DNA of 64,000 nucleotides from Deinococcus aquiradiocola (GCF_014646915.1 NZ_BMOE01000008.1:62001-126000), one strand, 5' to 3'; positions 30,481 through 40,582 are shown, counted from the first letter of the stretch. Translations and numbers: made by a program. The notes: a model not told the origin generated them from the letters alone.

Positions 30481-32463
30481 GTGACTGCAACGTCTTCCCC
30501 TCCCGCCGCTCCGGAAGCGGCGCCCCGGCCCTCACCCATCGCGGCCCGCCTGAGTCTGGCGTTCGCGGTCGTGGCGGTGCTGGGGCTGTTCCTGTTCCCG
30601 TACGGGACCTTCACCCGCAACTTCAACGCGGCGGCGACCCTGCAACGCTTCCCGGCGGGCGTCATGGACTACACGGGCTTCCCGCCGCAGAGCCTGCCGG
30701 TCGTGACGGCCTCTCTCACGGCAGGCTGGGTGGGGCTCGTCTCGCTGCTGCTCGTGGTCTTCGCCGCCGTGCGCCGTCAGGGCTGGCTGTGGGTGGCGGG
30801 CGCCGTCACGCTGATCTCGGCGGTGGCAGGCATCGCCCTGTGGGGCGGAGCGCTGACGGGCGCCACGAACGCCCTCCTCGCGCAGGGCGTCAAGCCGCGC
30901 CGGATTCCCTTCACGAGCGGCGGCGCGAACCTCGGGCTGGTCCTCATGCTGTTCGCGGGCCTCGTGAGCACCTTCGCGGGCCTCAGTCAGTTCCGGCCGT
31001 GGTGGGACCGCCTGAACCGCCTGCGTGGCCTGCTCGTGCCGGTCGTGGCGCTCGCGCTGTCCATCCTGGTGGGCGCCGTGGTGGTGCTCGTCGTGCAGCG
31101 CGTTCCCGCCGACCCGAGCGTCAAGCTGAACGTCATGAGCACCCTCATGGGCAAGGCGGACGTGGTGTGGTTCGTGTTCAGTTCGCTGTTCGCGCCGCTC
31201 AGCAGCCTGTCGGGCGCGGTGGACAGCCTGAAGCTCGCCACGCCGCTCATCTTCACGGGCCTGTCCGTCGCGTTCGCGTTCCGGGCGGGCCTCTTCAACA
31301 TCGGCGCGTCCGGGCAGCTCACCATGGGCGCCATCCTGGCGACGCTGGTGGGCGTGTACGCGCCGCTGCCCGGCCCGCTCCTGATCGTGGCGTGCGTCCT
31401 CGCGGCCGCGGCGGGCGGCGCCGTGTGGGGCGCGATCCCCGGCCTGCTCAAGGCCCGCTTCGGGTCGAGCGAAGTCATCAACACCATCATGCTGAACTAC
31501 ATCGCCAGCGGCATCTTCGTGTTCCTGCTGGGCAGCAACACCTACAAGTTCTTCGGGCGTGACGTGACCATCCCCTTCAAGGCGGACGGCTCGAACCCCA
31601 GCAGCGAACTGCTGCAGCCGGGCGCGCAACTGCCGTCCATCCCGGCGCTGCTCGGCCTGACGCAGGCCGGTCCCGGCCACCTGACGCTCGGCCCGGTCTT
31701 CGCGCTCGCCGCGTTCCTCGGCGTGTTCTACGGGCTGCGCAACCGCTGGCGCGTCCCGCTCGCCGTGCTGGCCGCCGTGCTGCTCGGCGCGGTCACGTGG
31801 CGGGTCGGCGTGCCGCTGAACGTCGGCTTCGACCTCGTCAACAACCGCCTGAACGCCTCGCTGCTCATCGCGCTCGCGGCCGCCGTGGTGTTCAGCGTCC
31901 TGATGTGGCGCACCGCGACCGGCTACGCGCTGCGTGCCGTGGGCCTCGCGCCGCGCGCCGCCGAGTACGGCGGGATCAGCGTGGCCCGCAACACCATCCT
32001 CGCCATGACGCTCGCGGGCGCCTTCGCGGGCCTCGCGTCCACGCACTACGTGATGGGCGGCGCGCTCGACGAGTACCGCCTCAAGCAGAACCTTCCCGTG
32101 AACGTCGGCTTCGACGGCATCACGGTCGCCCTCGTCGGGCAGTCCACCCCGGTCGGCGTGGTGCTGTCCAGCGTGCTGTTCGGCACCTTCGACACGGGCG
32201 GCGTCGTCGTCAGCCAGAAGCTCGAAGGCGTCAACAAGGACCTCGTCACGGTCCTCAAGGCCCTCATCGTGCTGTTCATCGCGGCGGGCGGCTTCCTCAG
32301 CAAACGCGTCACGGACCCGCCGCCCCCGTCGCTCGTCCGCGCGGTGGACGCGGGCGTCAACGTCGACAAGGTCGCCGTCAAGGTCGAGCCCGGCACGGCC
32401 GCCGCGGTGCTGCCCGACGTGGGCGAGCACGTGGACCGCAAGCCCGGCCAGGGAGGCAACTGA
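30481..32463 (+). CDS. nucleoside-type ABC transporter permease (large, with N-terminal extension)
   Basis: 660 aa, far longer than typical permeases of this family (about 350). Residues about 25-215 add four or five extra membrane helices; the permease core follows (about 250-620) with FRAGLFNIGASGQL, VINTIMLNYIASG and GYALRAVGLAPRAAEYGGIS, characteristic of BmpB/YufP-type purine-nucleoside importers. GTG start at 30481, 6 nt after TACAAT; upstream in-frame sequence is low-complexity. One nucleotide separates its stop from the second permease. The ATP-binding and substrate-binding genes are not in the window, so they must be supplied from elsewhere. Confidence 0.85.
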   Translation: MTATSSPPAAPEAAPRPSPIAARLSLAFAVVAVLGLFLFPYGTFTRNFNAAATLQRFPAGVMDYTGFPPQSLPVVTASLTAGWVGLVSLLLVVFAAVRRQGWLWVAGAVTLISAVAGIALWGGALTGATNALLAQGVKPRRIPFTSGGANLGLVLMLFAGLVSTFAGLSQFRPWWDRLNRLRGLLVPVVALALSILVGAVVVLVVQRVPADPSVKLNVMSTLMGKADVVWFVFSSLFAPLSSLSGAVDSLKLATPLIFTGLSVAFAFRAGLFNIGASGQLTMGAILATLVGVYAPLPGPLLIVACVLAAAAGGAVWGAIPGLLKARFGSSEVINTIMLNYIASGIFVFLLGSNTYKFFGRDVTIPFKADGSNPSSELLQPGAQLPSIPALLGLTQAGPGHLTLGPVFALAAFLGVFYGLRNRWRVPLAVLAAVLLGAVTWRVGVPLNVGFDLVNNRLNASLLIALAAAVVFSVLMWRTATGYALRAVGLAPRAAEYGGISVARNTILAMTLAGAFAGLASTHYVMGGALDEYRLKQNLPVNVGFDGITVALVGQSTPVGVVLSSVLFGTFDTGGVVVSQKLEGVNKDLVTVLKALIVLFIAAGGFLSKRVTDPPPPSLVRAVDAGVNVDKVAVKVEPGTAAAVLPDVGEHVDRKPGQGGN

Positions 32464-32464
32464 C

Positions 32465-33376
32465 ATGGACTTCTTCCTGCAATTCCTGAGCGCCGCCTTC
32501 CTGGCGACCTTCATCCGCAGCACCGTCCCGCTGCTCCTCACGGCGCTCGGCGGCCTGTTCTCCGAACGCAGCGGCGTCGTGAACATCGCGCTGGAGGGCC
32601 TCATCATCTTCGGGGCGCTCACGGGCGCCATCGTCACGCAGAAACTCGACCCGTCGCTCGGCGCGCTCGCCCCCTGGGTCGGCTGGCTCGCCGGGATGAT
32701 CGTGGCGGGCGCCATCGCCTGGGTGCACGCGGTCCTCAGCATCAAGTACCGCGCCGATCAGGTGATCAGCGGCACCGCCATCAACCTGCTCGCGTCGGGC
32801 GTGCCCGCCGTGGTCCTCACCGCGCTGTACGGCACCAGCTCCGACAGCCCGCCCGTCAAGCACAGCCTGCCGCTGTGGGGCTTCGGGGACCTGAAGTTCA
32901 GCCCGCCCGTGTACGTGGCGTTCCTGGCGGTCGCCGTGACGTGGTACGTCATGTACCGCACCCCGTACGGCCTGCGCCTGCGCGCCACCGGCGAGCACCC
33001 CGGCGCGGCCGCCAGCATGGGCGTCAACGTGCGCCGCGTCCGCTACAGCGCCGTGGTGCTGTCCGGCGTTCTGGGCGGCACGGCGGGCGTGTTCCTGAGC
33101 ATCGGGAACCTCGACAGCTACGTGCGCAACATCTCGGCGGGCCTGGGCTTCATCGCGCTGGCCGCACTGATCTTCGGGCAGTGGAAGCCGCTCGGCGTGC
33201 TCGGCGCGACCCTGCTGTTCGGACTGCTGCAGGCCCTCTCCATCCAGCTGGACGGCAACGGCCTGCTGCCCAGCAGTCTGCTGCAGGTGCTGCCGTACCT
33301 CGTGACGATCATCGCCCTGATCTTCACCGGCAGCGGGGCCGCGCCGCGCGCCGCCGGGAAACCCTACGACGGCTGA
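32465..33376 (+). CDS. nucleoside-type ABC transporter permease
   Basis: 303 aa, usual length for YufQ-type permeases; 8-9 hydrophobic helices. Conserved phrases are FSERSGVVNIALEGLI, YRADQVISGTAINLLASG and YGLRLRATGEHPGAAASMG. Pairs with the preceding permease to form the membrane channel of a nucleoside (or related) importer. SD GGGAGG about 8 nt before the ATG lies inside the end of the upstream gene, so translation is coupled. Confidence 0.9.
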   Translation: MDFFLQFLSAAFLATFIRSTVPLLLTALGGLFSERSGVVNIALEGLIIFGALTGAIVTQKLDPSLGALAPWVGWLAGMIVAGAIAWVHAVLSIKYRADQVISGTAINLLASGVPAVVLTALYGTSSDSPPVKHSLPLWGFGDLKFSPPVYVAFLAVAVTWYVMYRTPYGLRLRATGEHPGAAASMGVNVRRVRYSAVVLSGVLGGTAGVFLSIGNLDSYVRNISAGLGFIALAALIFGQWKPLGVLGATLLFGLLQALSIQLDGNGLLPSSLLQVLPYLVTIIALIFTGSGAAPRAAGKPYDG

Positions 33377-33423
33377 CGCCCGGCCCGCCCTCCGGGGCCG
33401 TGGTCACGGCCGGAGCGATGCTC

Positions 33424-33429
33424 TAGACT
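33424..33429 (+). promoter_or_regulatory. possible -10 box of the RodZ-like gene
   Basis: TAGACT, leaving a leader of about 125 nt that contains a perfect 8-bp hairpin cacaggtc/gacctgtg (33460-33488). Weak evidence; no -35. Confidence 0.3.
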
Positions 33430-33561
33430 GACGTCCGAACCGCCCGGGGGCCTGCCGTCCACAGGTCCCGTTCAGGCTCCGACCTGTGCTGGTCCTCCGA
33501 CCCAAGCGACACTCACCGGGCCCAGCCGACGCTGGCGTCTGCCACCAGGGAGAACAGTCTG

Positions 33562-34677
33562 ATGAGCTTCGGGAATGAACTCAAGGCCGCACGCGAGGCG
33601 CAGGGCCTCGGCATTCAGGATCTGGCGCAGCGCACCAAGATCCGCGGCGACTACCTGCGCGCCCTGGAGGCCGAGGACCTCTCCGGCCTCCCGGAACGCA
33701 CCTTCAGCCGCGCGTACGTGCAGCGCTACGCCCGCGAACTTCAGCTGGACGCCGCGCCCCTGCTGCGGGACTTCGACCGGCTGTCCCCGCAGCCGCCCGA
33801 ACAGGTCAACACCCTGCGGCAGACGGCGACCCGCCCGCAGGGCGGCCGCCGGGCACGCGGGAACCCCGCCGGGCTGATCGGCGGTCTGGTGGGCGGCGTG
33901 CTGCTGCTCGCCCTGGCCGGGTACCTGGGGTACAGCGCGTACCAGTCGCGCAGCACCGTCGCCGCCACCGCCACGGACAGCGCGGCCGTCACGCCCAGCG
34001 CGAAGCAGGTGCGCCTGAGCCTGAGCAGCACGCCTGCCGGGGCGCGCGTGTACCTCGACAACCACTACCTGGGCCTCACGCCGCTGCGCGCCTTCCCGCT
34101 CGACGCGCGCGCCCAGGGCACGCTGCGCGTCGAGTACGGCGGGCGTCAGACGTACCAGCAGCCGGTGGACCTGCAGTCGGACCGCAACCTGAACATCAGC
34201 CTGACGCCCATGACGGCCGCCCAGCTCGCCGCGCAGGCCGCTGCCGCGAAGGCCGCCGAGACGGCCCGCAAGGCGCAGGCGGCTGCCCAGCAGGCCGCGC
34301 AGGTCGCCACCCAGGCAACTCAGGCGGCGCCCGCCACCCCGGCCACCGCCAGCTCAGGCGGCACGCAGGCCGCCCCCACCCCGCCCGTCCCCACCACCAC
34401 CCCCTCTGCAACCACCGCCCCCGCAACCACCCCGGCGACCGGTACTCCTCCGGTGGGCGGCGTGCGCCTCAGCTGGACCGGCGCGTCCTGGACCCGCGTC
34501 ACCAGCGCGGGCGGACAGGTGCTGTACGAAGGCATCCCCACTGCGGGCACCACCCGCGACTTCCCCAGCGGCATCCGCGTCCGCACCGGTTCCGCGGGCC
34601 TCGTGACCGCCACCGTCGGCAGCGGCCAGCCGCAGAAGCTCGGCGGGATCGGACAGGTCGTCACCCGCACCTTCTGA
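33562..34677 (+). CDS. RodZ-like membrane protein: HTH, TM, PEGA and C-terminal beta domain
   Basis: 371 aa. Order: Xre-type helix-turn-helix 3-66 (GIQDLAQRTKIRGDYLRALE), a TM helix at about 106-126, a PEGA domain at about 148-205 (STPAGARVYLDNHYLGLTP), an Ala/Gln/Pro/Thr-rich linker about 210-295, and a C-terminal DUF4115-like domain with WTRVTSAGGQVLYEG. This layout matches RodZ, the MreB-linked cell-shape factor, with PEGA as an addition. It could equally be a membrane-anchored regulator. GGGAG lies 9-10 nt before the ATG. The stop begins the repeat TGACCCGGATGCCGG. Confidence 0.75.
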   Translation: MSFGNELKAAREAQGLGIQDLAQRTKIRGDYLRALEAEDLSGLPERTFSRAYVQRYARELQLDAAPLLRDFDRLSPQPPEQVNTLRQTATRPQGGRRARGNPAGLIGGLVGGVLLLALAGYLGYSAYQSRSTVAATATDSAAVTPSAKQVRLSLSSTPAGARVYLDNHYLGLTPLRAFPLDARAQGTLRVEYGGRQTYQQPVDLQSDRNLNISLTPMTAAQLAAQAAAAKAAETARKAQAAAQQAAQVATQATQAAPATPATASSGGTQAAPTPPVPTTTPSATTAPATTPATGTPPVGGVRLSWTGASWTRVTSAGGQVLYEGIPTAGTTRDFPSGIRVRTGSAGLVTATVGSGQPQKLGGIGQVVTRTF

Positions 34678-34690
34678 CCCGGATGCCGGG
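34675..34690 (+). repeat. stop-codon-anchored repeat after RodZ-like gene
   Basis: TGACCCGGATGCCGGG starting at the stop codon; same family as those after mutY, trmH, fabI and thyX. Confidence 0.45.
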
Positions 34691-34847
34691 CAGGCATCGA
34701 TGCTGGCCCCCACGCGGGCTTCCCACGCTCCTCATGAGGCGGGGCTCCGGACGGGTGTCCGGGGTCCCGCCTCGCCGCGCGTTCACCCTTCCTTTGACCT
34801 CCCAGCGGGCCTCACGGACGCATGGTAGCGTGGCCCCGGAGGCTCTC

Positions 34848-35993
34848 ATGTTGCCGCACTCACCCGACACCCCCAACCCGGACCCGTCCGCTCAGCAGAC
34901 CTTCAGGCCCACGCCCGACAACGCCTTCCAGGCCGTGTGGCGCAACCCCTACGTGCGCGTCCCGGTGTTCCTGCTGCTCATCTTTCTCGCGTACCGCTTC
35001 TTCGGCATGGTGTCGCACGTGTTCGTGCTGGCCCTCGTGGCGTACATCGTCGCGTACCTCGCGCACCCCCTGCTGAACTGGCTGGTGGCGCGCCGCGTCC
35101 CGAGGTTCGTGGGCGTGCTGCTGGTGGTCGTCGTGATTCTGGGCCTGCTGGTGCTGGCCTCCACGCTGCTCGTCACGATCGTCACGCAGTTCTACGACCT
35201 CGTGCAGAAACTCCCGGAACTGTCCCGCAACGTCCTGGCGTGGTTCGACGGGCTCGCGCAGCGCTACACGTTCCTGCAGGGCATCGACCGGCAGGTGCAG
35301 GCCCTCACGGAGAACAGCGCGCAGACCCTCCAGAAGTACCTGCTGCCGTACCTGCAGAAGTACCAGAGCAGCCTGCTGGGCGGCATCTTCGGCGTGGCGA
35401 GCGGCGTCGCGGAGGGCTTCGCGACATTCATCCTGGCGATCTACATGATGCTCGACTACGAGAAGATCGGCCTGACGCTGCTGCGCATCTTCCCGCGCAC
35501 GTGGCAGCCCTTCGTGCTGGACCTGAGCACCAGCGTCAGTACCGCCGTCGGCGGGTACCTGAAAGGTCAGCTGCTCATCGCGACCTTCGTGGGCGTGTTC
35601 ATCGGGATCGGCCTGACGCTGGCGGGCATTCCCAGCGCGCCCGCCATCGGGTTCCTGGCGGCGCTGTTCAACATCGTGCCGTACCTGGGCGTCGTGATCA
35701 GCATCATTCCGGCGCTGCTGCTGGCCGCCACCACGAGCGCCGTCGTGCTGAAACTCATTCTGGTGGTCGTGATCTTCGTGGCCGCCAACCAGATCGAGGG
35801 GCACCTGCTGTCGCCCATCGTGCTCGGCAAGACCACGGACCTGCACCCCGTCACGGTCGTGCTGGCGATCCTGTCGGGCCTCGCCCTGTTCGGCATCGTG
35901 GGGGCGCTGGTGGCCGTGCCGCTCACGGCGCTCGTGAAACTGCTGCTGCAGGAGTACTACTACCCGAGCCGCGTGTACCGCGACGGGCCGTAA
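34848..35993 (+). CDS. AI-2E family (YdiK/PerM-type) transporter
   Basis: 381 aa. Polytopic inner-membrane protein with about 8 helices: an N-terminal pair (PVFLLLIFLAYRFFG, VALVAYIVAYLAHPLLNWL), a long soluble loop, and the conserved C-terminal core GGYLKGQLLIATFVGVFIGIG, FNIVPYLGVVISIIPA, ANQIEGHLLSPIVLGKTTDLHP, shown here only in part, which defines the family. Members export diverse small molecules or ions; substrate unknown. SD CGGAGG 6 nt before the ATG at 34848. Single gene. Confidence 0.88.
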   Translation: MLPHSPDTPNPDPSAQQTFRPTPDNAFQAVWRNPYVRVPVFLLLIFLAYRFFGMVSHVFVLALVAYIVAYLAHPLLNWLVARRVPRFVGVLLVVVVILGLLVLASTLLVTIVTQFYDLVQKLPELSRNVLAWFDGLAQRYTFLQGIDRQVQALTENSAQTLQKYLLPYLQKYQSSLLGGIFGVASGVAEGFATFILAIYMMLDYEKIGLTLLRIFPRTWQPFVLDLSTSVSTAVGGYLKGQLLIATFVGVFIGIGLTLAGIPSAPAIGFLAALFNIVPYLGVVISIIPALLLAATTSAVVLKLILVVVIFVAANQIEGHLLSPIVLGKTTDLHPVTVVLAILSGLALFGIVGALVAVPLTALVKLLLQEYYYPSRVYRDGP

Positions 35994-36081
35994 CGGGCCG
36001 CGTCCGTCCGTGGGCGTGAAGTGGGCGTGGCCGGGAGGTCACGCCTACGTTCCTGTGGACTGCCCAGGGAGACGCCGCGTC

Positions 36082-36249
36082 ATGCGGTTTTGATCCGATT
36101 CCAGGGATGCCGGAAACAGCGAAGGCATCCCTTCTTGGGCAAAACAGCGCCCTGCAGGACGCTTGCCCGCTTCCATCTCCTCAAAACCGTACTTTTTGGC
36201 GCTCGCTTCGCTCGGCTGAACTCTACAAGTTCAGCTCAAAACCGTATCA
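36082..36249. repeat. MITE-like inverted-repeat element, copy 2 (short form)
   Basis: About 168 bp. Ends atgcggttttga (36082-36093) and tcaaaaccgtat (36236-36247) form an inverted repeat. It contains one copy of the cttcttgggc unit (36131-36169), an internal copy of the terminal word tcaaaaccgta (36181-36191), and the hairpin gctgaact/agttcagc (36215-36235). As in copy 1, the element's right end supplies the stop codon TGA of the neighbouring minus-strand gene (VOC protein). Non-coding, no transposase. Confidence 0.75.
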
Positions 36250-36636
36250 GTCGGGCTTGGCGCTGTTGTCCTCCCGGGCGGCCTGCAGCAGTTCCACCTG
36301 CCGTCCGTCCGGGTCGAGCACGAAGGCCATGGGGTTTCCGCCGGGGCTGAGCGTCAGTTCGCGCGAGAAGGTGACGCCCTGGGCGTTCAGATGACCCAGG
36401 CTGGCCGTCAGGTCCGGCAGGTGCAGCGCGACGTGTTCCATCCAGCTGTCCTGGGGCGCGGGCATTTCGCCCTCGGCCTGAATGAACTGCAGTTTGCCGC
36501 CGCCCGGAAAACTCAGCACCAGTCGCCGGAAGCCCTCGGCAGTCACGAGGTCCCGGCTGACCACCGCGCCCAGGCCGGTGTAGAAGGCGATGGTGGCGTC
36601 GGCGTCGCGCGTGAGGAAGGAGACGTGTTTCAGCAT
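36247..36636 (-). CDS. VOC / glyoxalase-fold protein
   Basis: 129 aa, one vicinal-oxygen-chelate domain: MLKHVSFLTRDADATIAFYTGLGA at the start (shown in part), MEHVALHLPDL in the middle and AFVLDPDGRQVELLQ at the end, with candidate metal ligands His4, His68 and Glu116 or thereabouts. Could be a lactoylglutathione-lyase-like, dioxygenase-like or resistance protein; substrate unknown. Start ATG 36636 lies 6 nt after TACCCT (leaderless). The stop codon belongs to the inverted-repeat element. Its position relative to mgsA does not suggest a link. Confidence 0.8.
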   Translation of the reverse strand: MLKHVSFLTRDADATIAFYTGLGAVVSRDLVTAEGFRRLVLSFPGGGKLQFIQAEGEMPAPQDSWMEHVALHLPDLTASLGHLNAQGVTFSRELTLSPGGNPMAFVLDPDGRQVELLQAAREDNSAKPD

Positions 36637-36642
36637 GGGAGG

Positions 36643-36648
36643 AGGGTA
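36643..36648 (-). promoter_or_regulatory. leaderless -10 box of VOC gene
   Basis: TACCCT on the minus strand, 6 nt before the ATG at 36636. Confidence 0.45.
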
Positions 36649-36716
36649 GCGCGTCCCGCGCGCGGCGCGCCTGAGGGACGGGGGCAGAGGGTCCAAATGT
36701 CTCGCCTGCCGCGTGA

Positions 36717-36722
36717 CATGAT
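36717..36722 (+). promoter_or_regulatory. possible leaderless -10 box of aldo/keto reductase gene
   Basis: CATGAT, 6 nt before the ATG at 36729; first base deviates from TANNNT. Confidence 0.35.
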
Positions 36723-36728
36723 GGCCGC

Positions 36729-37741
36729 ATGGAATACCGCAAACTCCTCGGAACCGACCTGACCGTCTCAGCGGTGGGCTTCGGCGTCTGGACCGTGGGC
36801 ACCACCTGGTGGGGCGTCAAGGATGAGGCGATGGGCAAACGGCTGCTGCGTCAGGCTTTTGAGCAGGGCGTGACGCTGTTCGACAACGGCGACACGTACG
36901 CGTCCGGCCGGGCCGAGGAGATGCAGCGCGAGGCGCTCGGCGACGTGCGTGACCGGATCGTGGTCGCCACGAAGTTCGGGTACGACATCTACAACAACCC
37001 CGAACGGCCCGGCCAGCAGGAACGCCCGCACGACTGGAGCCCCGCGTACCTCCGCAAGGCGCTGGAGGGATCGCTGCGGCGGCTCGGCACGGACCGCATC
37101 GACTACTACCAGCTGCACAACCCGCGCCTGGACGCCATCCGCAACGATGAGCTGTTTGCCGAGCTGGAAGCGCTCAAGTCCGAGGGCCTGATTCGCGCCT
37201 ACGGCACCGCCCTCGGGCCGGCCCTGAACGAGCGCCAGATCGAGGAGGGGATCGCCAGTGTGAAGGAGCGCCGCGCTCCGACGCAGATCATCTACAACCT
37301 GCTGGAGCAGCTGCTGGGAGAGCCGATCCTGCCGGTGGCCGAGGAGGTCGGCGTGGGCGTCCTCGCGCGCGTGCCGCACGCGTCCGGGCTGCTGGAGGGG
37401 TACATGGACCTGAACACCACCTTCGAGCCGGGCGATCACCGCAACTGGCGCATGACCACCAACGAGAAACGCAAAGCGTGGATGGAGGACGGCCTGAAGA
37501 AGGTCGAGCTGCTGCAGCCGTTCCTTCAGGGCCGCCACATCGCGCAACTGGCCCTGCAGTTCGCGCTGCACAGCCCGGCGATGGCCAGCGTCATCCCCAA
37601 CATCTACGACGAGGCGGGCCTGAACCTGTATACCAGCCTGGACAGCGTCGCCCCGCTGACCGAAGACGAGTACGGCCAGATCCAGTCGCTCTACGCCGAC
37701 AATTTCGGTCTGACCACCAACCTGATCGGGGAGGTCGTGCG

Positions 37742-37745
<4 letters not shown>
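36729..37745 (+). CDS. aldo/keto reductase
   Basis: 338 aa. NADPH-dependent TIM-barrel reductase; catalytic set visible as Asp in [11 protein letters not shown] with Tyr58 or so, Lys in VVATKFGYD, and His in YYQLHNPR. Resembles the YajO/general-stress AKR group. The stop overlaps the GTG of the ChdC-like gene (GTGA), so the two are co-translated; a reductase paired with a haem enzyme might act in redox or haem metabolism, but that is inference. Confidence 0.88.
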
Positions 37746-38644
<899 letters not shown>

Positions 38645-38691
38645 GCGGCCGGCGCGGGGCGGTGCGTGTTCCGCCCTGCGCCCGCAGGACA

Positions 38692-38728
38692 TGCGGGCCG
38701 AATCCGGGTCAGGCGTGCGGATTCAGGT
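38692..38728. repeat. member of the TGACCCGG repeat family
   Basis: tgcgggccgaatccgggtca (38692-38711) is nearly the reverse complement of the repeat after trmH at 60137-60162, with a 6-nt deletion; it is followed by tgcggattcagg, also found after thyX. Lies between chdC and the convergent htrA-like gene. Confidence 0.5.
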
Positions 38729-38767
38729 GCGCGTTCCGGAAACCGGACGAACGATCACTGACCGCGA

Positions 38768-39871
38768 TCACTGACCGAAGTTCAGGCTGCCCTTGGCCAC
38801 CAGGGGCAGCCTGACTTCGCGCTGCACGCCGCGCCGGTTCACGAGCAGCGTGACCGTCTCGCCGATCTTGCGGCGGCGGATCTCGAAGATGGCGTCGTCG
38901 GCACTGCGGACGCGCACGCCGTCCACCGACACGATGATGTCCCCGAAGCCGCGCACGGCGTCGTTCTGGTCGCGGGTCAGGCCGACCAGTCCGGCCTTCT
39001 CGGCGGGACTGCCGCGCACGACGTCACCGATCACGCCGCCGGGCGGGCTGCTGATCCCGTCGTGCGCCGTGTCGAAGTACAGGCCGACGGCGGGCACGTC
39101 GCGTTTCAGGCCGCCGCGCAGTTCTGTGATGAGCGTCTCGTTCCGCGTGACGGGCACGGCGTACGAGCTGAGCGTCTGCCCCTGCGTGTCGACGCGCACG
39201 TAACTGACGACCCCGATGGCCTCCCCGTCCGGGTTGAGGATCGGGCCGCCACTGTCGCCCGGCGCGAGCGGGGCACTCATTTCGAGGGTGCCTTCCGGGA
39301 AGTCCGCGCGGCCCGCCTCGGCGTTCAGGGCGAGGAGCCGCCCGCGCCTCGGCTGCAGGAAGTCGCCGCGCGAGTTCCCGACCGCGAGGACGCGCTCGCC
39401 CACGCGCGGCGTGACCTGCGCGAGCGGCAGGTACGGAACGCGGCCCCGCGTGTCGATCTTGAGGAGGGCGACGTCGGCGGCGTTGTCGAAGCCGACCACG
39501 CGCGCCGGGAACGCCTGATTGCTGACGGTCCGCACGCGAATGACGCGCGCGCCGTCCACGACGTGGTACGCGGTGAGCAGCAGCCCGTCCGCGCTGATGA
39601 AGAACCCGCTGCCGAGCCCGCCCGACCCGTCCTGCCCGAGCTGCTCGATCTGCACGCTGGCGGGCCGCACCTTCTCGAACAGCGCCCGCGCCTCAGGCGT
39701 GAGCGCCGTGGGGACCGGCACGACCGCCGCGTCCGGCAGGGCGGAGTGCGCCTGCGGGACGGGCGTGAACGGCCCCCCCCGGTTCCAGTCCGCCTGCGGA
39801 GACAGGTACGCCGTGAGCGCCCCGATCAGCAGGACGACGGGCCACGGTGAGAAACGCAGTCGGGACGGCAT
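38768..39871 (-). CDS. HtrA/DegP-like serine protease with PDZ domain
   Basis: 367 aa. An uncleaved N-terminal anchor or signal (WPVVLLIGALTAYLS, 10-24) exports a trypsin-like domain: His103 (TAYHVVDG), Asp133 (DNAADVALLK), Ser207 (APGDSGGP) complete the triad. A PDZ domain at about 255-355 (GDVVRGSPAEKAGL) follows. Envelope quality-control protease. ATG at 39871 with TACAGT 9 nt upstream. Stand-alone gene, convergent with chdC. Confidence 0.92.
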   Translation of the reverse strand: MPSRLRFSPWPVVLLIGALTAYLSPQADWNRGGPFTPVPQAHSALPDAAVVPVPTALTPEARALFEKVRPASVQIEQLGQDGSGGLGSGFFISADGLLLTAYHVVDGARVIRVRTVSNQAFPARVVGFDNAADVALLKIDTRGRVPYLPLAQVTPRVGERVLAVGNSRGDFLQPRRGRLLALNAEAGRADFPEGTLEMSAPLAPGDSGGPILNPDGEAIGVVSYVRVDTQGQTLSSYAVPVTRNETLITELRGGLKRDVPAVGLYFDTAHDGISSPPGGVIGDVVRGSPAEKAGLVGLTRDQNDAVRGFGDIIVSVDGVRVRSADDAIFEIRRRKIGETVTLLVNRRGVQREVRLPLVAKGSLNFGQ

Positions 39872-39880
39872 GGTGCGTGC

Positions 39881-39886
39881 ACTGTA
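39881..39886 (-). promoter_or_regulatory. possible -10 box of htrA-like gene
   Basis: TACAGT on the minus strand, 9 nt before the ATG at 39871; would give a leader of only 1-3 nt. Confidence 0.4.
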
Positions 39887-40034
39887 GCGGGTCGGGCCGG
39901 GGGGGACGGTGCGGGAATGAACAGTAATTCCGGCCCGGCAGGCACGAGGTTCCAGGGGGCGCGTCCGTCCGGCAATGCTGGGCGAGGGCGGGCACGTGGC
40001 GGACAGATGAGACGAACCTGACGGCGGCGCTGCT

Positions 40035-40040
40035 TATACT
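40035..40040 (+). promoter_or_regulatory. leaderless -10 box of terB
   Basis: TATACT, 6 nt before the ATG at 40047; same hexamer and spacing as the beta-barrel gene at 18659. Confidence 0.6.
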
Positions 40041-40046
40041 GCGGAC

Positions 40047-40502
40047 ATGGGATTCCTCGATCAGCTCAAGAGCGGCCTGAAGAACCTGAGCAGCGACCTC
40101 TCCGTGCAGGTGTCGAAGTTCAAGAGCGCCGACTTCGCAGACGCGAGCATGGCGATGTGTGCGCTGATCGCCGCGGCGGACGGCAGCATCAGCCCCGACG
40201 AGAAGCGCAAGATGGCCGGGTTCATCAGCACGAACGACACCATGAAGGTGTTCCCGGCCGCGGACCTGAAGGCGCGCTTCGACAAGTACGCCGACAAGCT
40301 GATCGCGGACTTCGATTTCGGGCGGATCGAGGCGCAGCAGGCGATCGGGAAGCTGCGCAACAAGCCGGACCAGGCGCGAGCCGTGATTCAGCTCGGCATG
40401 ATCATCGGCGGCGCGGACGGGAATTTCGACGAGTCGGAACGGGCGGCCGTGCGGGCCGTCGCGCTCAGCGTGAGCCTCGACCCCGCCGAGTTCGGCGTCT
40501 GA
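40047..40502 (+). CDS. terB: TerB-family tellurite-resistance protein
   Basis: 151 aa, full length. All-helical cytoplasmic protein of the Ter stress system. Two acidic metal-binding-like loops are visible: AAADGSISPDEKRK (about 48-61) and GGADGNFDESERA (about 126-138), which repeat the same internal helix pair as in other TerB proteins. No terC, terD or terE gene is next to it, so it is an isolated member here. TATACT-N6-ATG upstream. A hairpin terminator follows. Confidence 0.9.
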   Translation: MGFLDQLKSGLKNLSSDLSVQVSKFKSADFADASMAMCALIAAADGSISPDEKRKMAGFISTNDTMKVFPAADLKARFDKYADKLIADFDFGRIEAQQAIGKLRNKPDQARAVIQLGMIIGGADGNFDESERAAVRAVALSVSLDPAEFGV

Positions 40503-40510
40503 ACAGCGTT

Positions 40511-40545
40511 CCGGTGACGCCCGCCTCGTGAGGGAGCGTCACCGG
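40511..40545 (+). terminator. terB terminator
   Basis: ccggtgacgc / gcgtcaccgg, perfect 10-bp stem, 15-nt loop, 8 nt past the terB stop. Confidence 0.65.
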
Positions 40546-40582
40546 TCGGCGGCAGGGTTCGGCTGAACGGCGCGCCTGAAGC

